Shown here: positions 56,551-64,000 of the stretch, piece after piece
Layout: each line of letters opens with the position of its first letter
Position numbering within the stretch: the first letter of the stretch is position 1
DNA from: Micractinium sp. NFX-FRZ
Lineage: Eukaryota > Chlorophyta > Trebouxiophyceae > Chlorellales > Chlorellaceae
DNA: 64,000 nucleotides
Direction: 5' to 3'
NCBI GenBank assembly: GCA_029339195.1
Contig: JAPTJF010000075.1
Span: forward strand, 111,650 to 175,649
The notes under the pieces: model-generated
Database searches by the model: none
What the model was told of the DNA's origin: nothing
The model's input: the letters and a program-made list of their open reading frames with translations, nothing else
Made by a program: the position numbers and the translations under genes

Positions 56551-58480
56551 TCAGCAGTGGCGCCAGCAGCAGAGATCCCGATTGGCATCAACCGCCTGCC
56601 GGACGACCTGTTGGGAGCTGTGCTCAAACACGTGGTCGTGGGTGATGAGCAACGGCAAGACACGTGAGTTTTGAGGGAAGGCAGTGAAACTGGCACACTG
56701 TGCGCTTGCACTCCAGCCTGACCGGTGTGCCTCCATGCTATTGCTATAATATAGCCAGCGCACTGCGATGCATGCAGGCACGCTGTCACTCTTGTCAGCC
56801 GGCGCTGGCACCGTGTGTTGTACAACGAGGCCAGCATGTGGCAAGATGTGTCCATCATGCCCCCCTGGCGGAGGTTTGGACAGCCCGAGCCTGAGCTGCA
56901 TGTGGAGCAGCTGTGGACGACATCTAAGCTGCAGCTGCTGCGGCGGGTGGGGCCCATTGTGCGGCTGCTGAGCATTGGGGGAATGGAGAGGGTTGAGGAG
57001 TTCGCTGGCAGCCTCATGGCCTTCCTGTTGCTGCACAATTTGCGCGGCCTAGAAGAGCTCCACATCCGCCACAATGGATCCTTTCCCGGCTGTGTGATGC
57101 TAGCCATTGGCCAGCTGCAGCAGTTGCGCAGCCTGGAGCTGCTCATGAACAAGCCACCGCCCAACTTGATGGCGTGCTTTAGGCAGCTCACGGGACTCAC
57201 GCGGTTTGTGCTTTCCGCAGATTGGTTACTGGAGGTCAGTTTTATGCACTGCCACATGCTTGTAGGTAGGCCGGTGCACGCTGATTTACCACTTTTTACA
57301 ATGCGCTGCAACCTGTTTTCGATGCGTCCATTCATGCAGGTGGTTGGTGCTCGATTCCAGAAGGTTGAGTTTGTTGCCGGCACCCACTACTCCATTGACT
57401 CCGGGCCAGCAGTGAAATTACAACTCAGTCAGCTGTTGCAGCTGCCAGGCGGCGGGTTGCAGCCGTTGCTGGATGCCATTGTGCCGGCCGTGCGGCGCCT
57501 TGACAGGCTGGCGTTCACCGACATGACCAGGCTGGAAGCGGCAGACTTTCGCGCCCATTGCAGCCACCTGGCACACCTGTCCCGCCTGACCCTTGAGTAC
57601 TGCGAGGATGCTAGCGACAAGGAGGGTGACGTGTCTGCTATGCTATCCACACTGCTCGGCCAAGCGGCACAGTTGTCAGAGCTTGAAGTGGATACGTGCC
57701 CGCTGTCTCGGCTGCCAACTTGCGTGCTCAACCGCCGCGGGCTTAGGAGCCTTCTGCTGCGCCTTCGGGACCCCGTTGAGCTGCCCTACGGGCGTTATCT
57801 TAAGGGTAGGTCTCCACAAAGCGGGAAGCAGAGGGTGTAGCTTAGTTGGGCACGTTCTACCGTGTGGGGCTTGATCACTGTGTCTTCTCTTCTGAATGCA
57901 GAATTAAAAACCCTTGAGCTGGACCTTGGAGCCGCTGCCTTCACACACCCTCCAAGTGTGTTGATCCGCGCCACCGGCCTCACCTCTTTGACGCTGATGT
58001 ACCGCAGCCTGGATGCCTCTGGCACCAGCCTGGCGCCCGCGTTATGGCAGATGCCAAACCTGCAGCGCCTCGGCCTGCACTGTGGGCTTACCGACCTGCC
58101 TCCTCTTGACCACCTCACAGGTTGGTCGACAGTGGGTTGGCCAACAAGCTTTTGCTGCCGGTTGTTATCACAAAACAAGCAAAGCAACAATGCCGCCTTC
58201 CATGTCCACTTCCTTGAGTGCAGGTTTGGAGAAGCTAGATCTGCAACACAATGCCTTCACCCAGCTTCCCAGGTGGCTGTTGACAGGCCCAGTGCCCCCG
58301 CGCCTCTCACATCTTAGCTTGGCATGGAACGAGTCGCTGACGCTAACAATTGAGGATGCGGACCGCCTCATACTGCACGCTCCAAAGCTGACTTTTGTGA
58401 TTGTGGCACATAGTGGCGTCTCCCAAGCTGTCGCAGATTACCTTGAGGCCAGTCGGAACGATTTTGTTGTATTCACGTGA
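56551..58480 (+). CDS. F-box / leucine-rich-repeat protein
   Basis: Exons 56551-56663, 56799-57234, 57340-57805, 57902-58120, 58224-58480; 496 residues from the first exon shown. An F-box-like start (INRLPDDLLGAVLKHVVVGD, then RRWHRVLYNEASMWQDV) is followed by LRR-type segments: GLEELHIRHN, QLRSLELLMNK, HLSRLTLEYCED, LSELEVDTCPLSRLP, GLTSLTLMYRSL and GLEKLDLQHNAFTQLP. Such proteins are usually substrate adaptors of SCF ubiquitin ligases. The 5' end is unresolved: the F-box frame has no nearby ATG upstream of 56551, where a CAG acceptor sits. The ATG at 56530 is one frame off, so an upstream coding exon or a frameshift must exist. Confidence 0.8.
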
Positions 58481-58916
58481 AATAATGTGTGATGCATCGT
58501 CAGGTTCTCGCTTCCTTTACATTTTGCCCATATTCATGTCGTTAATTTCTCACTTGAAGTTCATTGGCTTGGAGGAAAGTAGCTTGAGACATATAGACAA
58601 TAGCGACAAAGTGGCCGGGCTGAGTTTGCCGCAACACTCTCGGGTGGAGAAGGGAGATGCGGGGTGCCACTGGTGACGACAGAAAAACGGAAGCGAAGGC
58701 ATCAACGGTGAGTGTGCTAGTCCAAAGGGGTGCTCCACTGGAACTGCAAGAGGAGGGGCGCAACCAGGAGCCCGACCCATTGCCTGTGCTGCCGCTCACG
58801 CGATTGCTTGGCCAACATCTTTTTGCCTTGACCGCCTTGGCTTGCCCCACCACCGGGGTGCATCGTAAGCTAAGGCAAGTGCAGAACCGCCCATACTCTC
58901 ATTTTAACTGCTTGGT

Positions 58917-59340
58917 GCAATCCTCATCCACATCCACACCCGTATCCTCACTCACATCCTCACCCCGACACCCCGCCCCTTCTCACATCCACACCCGCAT
59001 CCTTGCTCACATCCTCACTCACATCCTCACCCCGACACCCCGACCCTTATCACATCCTCACCCACAGCCTCACCCACAGCCTCACCCCGACACCCCGCCC
59101 CTTCTCATATCCACACCCGCATCCTTGCTCACATCCTCACTCACGTCCACACCCACTTCCTCACCCCGACACCGGACCCCTGCGGGGATGTGAGTGAGGA
59201 TGTGAGCGAGGATGCGGGTGTGGATGTGAGAAGGGGCGGGCAGTGAGGGTGAGGATGTGGGTGAGGATGCGAGCGAGGATGCGGGTGTGGATGTGAGACG
59301 GGGCGGGCAGTCGGGGTGAGGTTGTGAGTGAGGATGCGAG
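58917..59340. repeat. Minisatellite with an inverted copy
   Basis: Left arm (58917-59175) is a C-rich array of CACATCCTCACTCACATCC-type units with CACCCCGACACCCCGCCCCT. Right arm (59184-59338) is its reverse complement (GAGGATGTGAGTGAGGATG...). The arms meet around 59172-59184 and could fold into a long hairpin. Confidence 0.85.
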
Positions 59341-59380
59341 CGACCTAAATGCACGGCAGGTGCAAAGCTCTGCGGTGCAG

Positions 59381-59455
59381 GTGGGGACAGCACAGCATGC
59401 GCACAGCACCCGCCGGCGGAGGTTTCATCCGCCCCATCTGCACGCCCCTTCGCTT
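59381..59455. repeat. Dispersed repeat fragment
   Basis: Resembles 55466-55540 with about 75% shared positions by eye; nature unknown. Confidence 0.5.
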
Positions 59456-59696
59456 GCTGGCATGATCACCGGCTGGCAGCCAAGGTTCGCCCTCCGTGGC
59501 GATCCTTTAGTTTATTGTCACGTTGATCAACACTCAGATTCCACTTTGCGGCACCGTGCATAGAGCTGCTGCTGGCACCGACCGGCCCCATTATGGCGCC
59601 TCAGAAGCTTTTGCGCTGATGAGCGACGCAGTATGCCTTCATTGAGCTCAAAGTATGCAACTGCTACCGCTGGAGGCCTGCTAGGCCTACGGGTCC

Positions 59697-59785
59697 GTGC
59701 CTGCAGGTTCCGGCACTCAGCCGCTGCCGGCTAGTGCGTCCGCACACATGCTGCAGTACCCCATGCCCCTGCTGGTGCAGGCAAA
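59697..59785 (-). pseudogene. Orphan relic of a MYND-finger exon
   Basis: On the minus strand this reads GMGYCSMCADALAGSG then a stop, with GAGTGCCGGAACCTGCAGG further on out of frame. That matches the order of the MYND exons of the ARM genes (RYCSEAC...HKPECRRLQA). It lies 14 kb from copy D with no ARM repeats next to it. Confidence 0.55.
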
Positions 59786-60599
59786 GTAGGCAACGCGTGC
59801 AAGTGGCAAAGAAGAAGAGAATGTTTGCGGTTTGCCTTACCTGTAAAATATTTATTGTGTGGCTAATTGGTGCCGCTGCTAGCGGTTGCACCAGAGCTCC
59901 CTAATGGTGACAGTGCCGGAGATGGCGAGCGAGGGGAGGCCGGGTATGATAGTACTGTTGCTTGCATGCCTCTTTTATCCCCTGAAATATATATACTTGT
60001 GATTTGGCGACCAGCGTGTGTCTGATCAGGATTGGTGCTGTGGGAAGAAGCACAAAGCACGTGGACCAGCTGCGCCACCCAGGGAGCGGCGGCTGGCGTA
60101 GGGGAGCCGGGCAGAACTAATTACAGCCGCTCCGCTGCAAGTTTGCGGTTAGAGGAACAGCCAAACTGCAGGTAAAACTTACGGATGAACATGCCACCGG
60201 CAAAGCAGGCAAAGCACACCATGGCTCTCTTCCATCCTCATCACACCCTAAAGATAGAGTTCATTCTTGTACGTAGTGCTGGACTTGACGCTGGTTAAAG
60301 TGCTGGCAGCGCTCTCACAGCCATGTCCGGTCGCGGATGGCTGCGGTGTGATGGTGCCTGCTCTTCTTCTCTTTGCGGCCATTCAAGCATCCTGCATGCC
60401 CTTGGACGTGCTGAGCTGAGCTGTGGAGACCTGCCCCACCGGTGCGGGTCCTGCAGCGAGGGTGCTCTGGAAGCGGCGGCGGCGGCGCCACCGTGGAGGT
60501 GCCCGCTTGCCAAACTGGTGACACTCTGCTTGCCAAGTTTGATACAGTAAAATACCCTAAGTAGCCCTCATCCCATGCATTCATGCACGCCTATTCCAA

Positions 60600-60735
60600 C
60601 ACTACGAATTACAGGGGTGTTTTATGAGCATTAAGGGGTCCCATTCACCGAGTAATGGTCATTCCTGCCAAGCCCGAGAAGAACGGGCTAAAATGGCTGC
60701 AGCCTTCCCATTAGCCTACCCGTTTCTACCATTTG
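60600..60735 (+). repeat. Dispersed repeat, copy 1 (related to 62215-62345)
   Basis: About 130 bases nearly identical to 62215-62345 (GTGTTTTATGAGCATTAAGG onward). The 62.2 kb copy continues the endonuclease reading frame, so this is a fragment of the same retroelement family. Confidence 0.8.
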
Positions 60736-61049
60736 TTAGAATGAGTACGATAATGCTCTGCACTGGAAGCTGAATGGGACGAAATGAAGGGCACCGTGCC
60801 ATACTACCCCGTAACGGCCCCGTAACATTGCCTGGAGTAATGCCTCTAGAGCTCGCTCTCTTCACCCGCTCAAATTATTGTCCGATAGACACCTGCTCTG
60901 GCATAATTCACCAGCCAACATGCATAAGAAGTTGAGTGACGAGCCCAAATGAGCCACGTGCGTTCACTCTTCATTAGAACATGCTCAGGGCAAGGCAGGT
61001 CGCCCTAACGGGTTTAGGCCCGCCCCAAGCTAGACAGGGCACGAGCTAG

Positions 61050-61600
61050 GACCACCGTTTTCCCTGGCTGGGACGGCGTGCCTGGATCCACTGGGCAAGA
61101 TGTGAACAAAGGGAAAGACATTCATGCAGTGCACTGTGTGTACACATGTGCACCATACCTGCCGGCACCATGCCTGCCGGCACCATACCTGCCGCACCAT
61201 ACCTGGCGGCGCCGCCAGTGCCGGTCGTGACGGGGAGCGGCGTACTCACCGGTGGATCCCCATGGCTTTACCCACCCAAATTCATCCCTTCCCGGGTGTG
61301 CAAAGTACAGGTGCACATCCATCTCAGCGAGTTAGCCCGCCGCTGAAGCAAAAATAATCTGGAACAGTGGAGGCCTCCACGTGGCAGCGCTGCAGCTTGG
61401 CACTCTTGGCTTCCTCCGATGCCCGGGCGTGCTCACAGATGTCCTGCACGTCTAGACTGATCTTCGAAGTTGGCTCGCCGCCCGCTCCGCGCGTGGCAGT
61501 TGGCAGTTTGGCAGGTGGGCCGGTGGCGCCCAACAGCCGCCGCGCGAGAGCTGCAGGACTCTCACGACTCTTGCAAGGGAGTGCCCGGGCTTTCCACTGT
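61050..61600 (+). repeat. Diverged duplicate of 62560-63040
   Basis: Ordered shared blocks: CCACTGGG(C/A)AAGATGT, CATGCAGTGCACTGTGTGT, CACCGGTGGATCCCCATGGC, CAGCGAGTTAG, GGAGGCCTCCACGTGGC and AGAGCTGC. Offset drifts from about 1.50 to 1.45 kb, so indels have accumulated. No open gene. Confidence 0.75.
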
Positions 61601-61825
61601 GCTGACTCTCTACTGAATTGGGAATAAGGTACTGGCCCTACAGTGGGAAAAGCTTGTGCGGCTGAGAAACAAGAGGGGATTGAGTGCCGGGGGGGTCGGT
61701 CGGGTCCCTTGGCCCAAATTGAGTCCTAATTAGCCCTCTCCCCTTGCCGGCCATCCTGCCGGTGTCTACCTGGCACTGCTGACACCCTCATCCTCTGTAG
61801 TGCACAGGGGAACTCCAGACCCACC

Positions 61826-62096
61826 CCTCCCCCCACAACCCACCGCCGCCGCCCTTCTCACAGCCCACCTCCCCCAAGACCCACCCGTATCTCAAAACCC
61901 TCTCCCTCACGACCCACTTCCCAAGGCCCACCCCTCCACCCCACAACCCACCGCAGCCGCCCTTCTCAAAGCCCACCTCCCCCAACACCCACCCGTCTCT
62001 CAACACCCTCTCCCTCACCAAGACCCACTTCCCAAGGCCCACCCCTCCACCCCACAACCCACCGTCGCCGCCTTTCTTAAAGCCCACCTCCCCCAA
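61826..62096. repeat. VNTR, ~105-base unit, 2.6 copies
   Basis: Units begin CCACCCCTCC(A)CCCCACAACC at about 61826, 61928 and 62037. The last is truncated at CCCCCAAG, exactly where the endonuclease-like frame begins. Confidence 0.85.
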
Positions 62097-62345
62097 GGTA
62101 GTTATAGTGCTCACGAACTGCAATGGTCAGACCGGCGCGGCGGTGCAGGAGCTGACGGCAGCCAGCCCTGCGCCAGATGTCGTATTGCTGACCGAGACGA
62201 AGACCACCGCCCACTATGAATTACGAGGGTGTTTTATGAGCATTAAGGGGTCCCATTCACTGAGTAATGGTCATTCCTGCCAGGCCCGAGAAGAACGGGC
62301 TGAAATGGCTGCAACCTCCCCATTAGCCTACCCGTTTCTCCCCGT
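62096..62345 (+). mobile_element. Non-LTR retrotransposon fragment (endonuclease N-terminus)
   Basis: The plus-strand frame from 62096 reads VVIVLTNCNGQTGAAVQELT then ASPAPDVVLLTETKTTAHYE. This is the start of an AP-endonuclease domain of LINE elements (NCNG metal ligand Asn; the Glu of LLTETK is the catalytic metal-binding residue). The frame fades after about 55 codons and no reverse transcriptase follows. A partial copy lies at 60600 and an inverted tip near 63785-63820. Confidence 0.65.
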
Positions 62346-62559
62346 TCCTTAAACTGGTTGTCCTAACGGGTGACCATCTACAATAACATGCCATTACAGG
62401 TGCCGTTCCCTAGCCATAGCCCTCATCAGCCCTATCCCTTCCTCATTCACTGTCAGCTCCTCGCATGTCTTCCTTGGGCTGCCGTGCATGGATTCGAGCC
62501 ATGTGTGCTTCTCAACTTGACCCCGCTCACATGGTGTGACCCCATTCACTGCTGGCCGG

Positions 62560-63040
62560 CACACAATTTCCTGGCCGGAAGTTCATGCCTGGTTCCACTG
62601 GGAAAGATGTCAACAAAGGACACGGCATGCATGCAGTGCACTGTGTGTGCCACCTGCCGCTAGTGTCGGCCGGGACGTGGAGTGGCGTACCCACCGGTGG
62701 ATCCCCATGGCTTTTCTCACCCCGGAAGATTCCTACCGGGGTGAGCACATTACATGTGAATATCCATTTCAGCGAGTTAGGCCCGCCGGTGAGGGAAACA
62801 GGCATGTGTAACATGGAGGCCTCCACGTGGCGACGACGTGGCCAGTGTGCATGCGTGCGGCCGCTCCCACGGCCCGAGCATTTGTCTGCCGCTTCTGTCC
62901 GATGCCCGCGGGCGTGTTCGCAGATGCGCAAGGCTTGCACTGTCGCGCGAGGGATTTTCCCGTGGCAGTTGGGCCGGTGACGGCCAACGGCGCCAGCACA
63001 AGAGCTGCGGGGCTGTCGCGAGTTTGGTATGTTGCCCTCA
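62560..63040 (+). repeat. Diverged duplicate of 61050-61600
   Basis: See 61050-61600; same block order, no conserved reading frame. Confidence 0.75.
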
Positions 63041-63682
63041 AATATGCATGAGCCGCGGGGTATGAGCCGCGGGCGCACTGCCCGCGGGTTTTGCTGAAAC
63101 GGGCCAGACCCGCGCCGACCTCTGCTCCCTGTAGCGAACAGCACACACTTTCCGAAGGTGAGCGTCGCTCTGCAAGAGTCCCGCATCGCCCGGCAGCAAG
63201 GCAAGCGACCCACTGGGAAGGCCGCCGCCACCGCCGCCGCCGCCACCGCAGCAGCCTTGCAGGGCAGCCTTGCAGGGCAGTATGGCCCAGTGCTGAAGGC
63301 ACTGTTGCAGCTTTGTGGAGGTCCCTCTCTCTCTATGCGATACGTTGTGCTTGACGCGTGGCGGCCCAATGCTGCCTAGCTCGGGCGGGCCTTGCGGTTG
63401 ACATGGAATGAGCCCGCACCACCGTTAACGGGCGGCGCCAGCGGCGAGGCGTAGAGGCTGCACACAGCCACATCAACTCCTTGCAACGCCACAGGAGTTC
63501 ACGATCCCAGACCACCAGTGTTGTTCAACACTCACAATATGGAAACTAGGCTCGCCCTGCCGGTGTGCACATTTGGGTGGAATTTGCTGCAACGGGGAGT
63601 TACGGCCCGGCAATGGTTGCACGGTCCCATAACTCCCCGTTACGCCCCGTAAAAGGTTTCCAAATTTATGGTGTGTTATTAG

Positions 63683-63712
63683 GGGTTATGGTGGGTTATG
63701 GTGGGTTATGGC
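63683..63712. repeat. Short tandem repeat GTTATGGTGG
   Basis: Nearly three 10-base units in a row. Not the TTTAGGG telomere repeat of Chlorella-type algae. Confidence 0.7.
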
Positions 63713-63784
63713 AGCTCTAACGGGTCGGGGGCAGGCTCGCTCAGGCCACCCATTAACAGGTAATGGGCTAAACTCCCTAGCATT

Positions 63785-63820
63785 ACTTCTCATAAAACAC
63801 CCCCGTAATTCATAGTGGCC
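63785..63820 (-). repeat. Inverted tip of the 62.2 kb retroelement fragment
   Basis: CATAAAACACCCCCGTAATT followed by CATAGTGG is the reverse complement of the segment at about 62213-62240, so the family is present in both orientations. Confidence 0.75.
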
Positions 63821-64000
63821 GCCACCCCCCTGCCTGTCCCAGCTGGGTGGTTGGCCCTTCAAGCCCCCCGGCCCAGGGGCTACGGTGGCGGCATAGCAGC
63901 ATTAGCACGGCCGGGCCTGACAGCGGAGCTGTGGCGCAGCGTGCCAGAGGACGGCGTGTTGTGGATGCTATTACATAGCGCCCTGCCTGGCGGACGCACC

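Noticed and set aside
56530..56643. ATG GAG TCC frame as the start of the F-box gene
   Set aside because: It is one frame off the F-box reading frame; using it would need a frameshift or an unseen intron.
57829..57862. tRNA-like stretch (GGTGTAGCTTAGTTGGGCAC)
   Set aside because: It resembles a D-arm but lacks a TTC loop and acceptor pairing, and lies in an intron of the F-box gene.
63683..63712. Telomere-like repeat
   Set aside because: The unit is GTTATGGTGG and has under three copies; it does not match TTTAGGG.

Overview
The window reads as nuclear DNA of a GC-rich green alga. Its genes are split into many short exons by GC-rich, C/T-rich introns with GT(or GC)-AG ends, and the proteins are plant-like (a plastid-type THIC, a plant-like FEN1, TLC, F-box/LRR and ARM/MYND proteins). 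Two genes encode LysM proteins of a chitin/chitosan-type wall. That combination suggests a trebouxiophyte of the Chlorella/Micractinium clade, whose rigid walls contain glucosamine. The species assignment is inference. About 92 introns were placed by hand from splice signals, reading phase and protein family knowledge. No tRNA, rRNA, CRISPR array or bacterial-type operon was seen.

Layout. 38-5582 (+): 3' 17 exons of THIC, cut by the window edge. 5947-9229 (-): secreted/membrane protein with four LysM domains. 10046-11548 (-): AlkB-type dioxygenase, head to head with 11749-13777 (+), a plastid-targeted protein of unknown function. 14097-19174 (-): JmjC/cupin ribosomal oxygenase (NO66/MINA type), head to head with 19461-22589 (+), a TLC-domain membrane protein. 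23283-28274 (+): FEN1. 28739-33656 (+): chitin-deacetylase/LysM/transmembrane fusion. 33959-45214 (-): four tandem ARM-repeat/MYND-finger paralogues, two of them apparently broken. A decayed ankyrin-like gene (+, 36075-37953) lies between the first and second. 46663-54916 (-): NHA/SLC9B-type cation/proton antiporter. 56551-58480 (+): F-box/LRR protein. 58.9-64 kb: repeat-rich sequence with an inverted minisatellite, a MYND-exon relic, a VNTR, a non-LTR retrotransposon endonuclease fragment and diverged duplicated repeats.

Functionally most genes are independent housekeeping units (thiamine synthesis, DNA repair and replication, ribosome oxidation, ion transport). The exception is the pair of LysM membrane proteins. 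They share an architecture (LysM, juxtamembrane domain with an RRL-type motif, one transmembrane helix, basic stop-transfer, short tail), and one also carries a polysaccharide deacetylase domain, so both probably act at the cell wall.

The most unusual structural signal is a recurrent one. In at least five genes, introns contain one to eight tandem, degenerate copies of the adjacent exon edge together with its splice site. I call these exon-edge echoes. The true splice site is always the copy next to the intact exon; the echoes lie on the intron side. GC-AG introns are also frequent (6 of 92).
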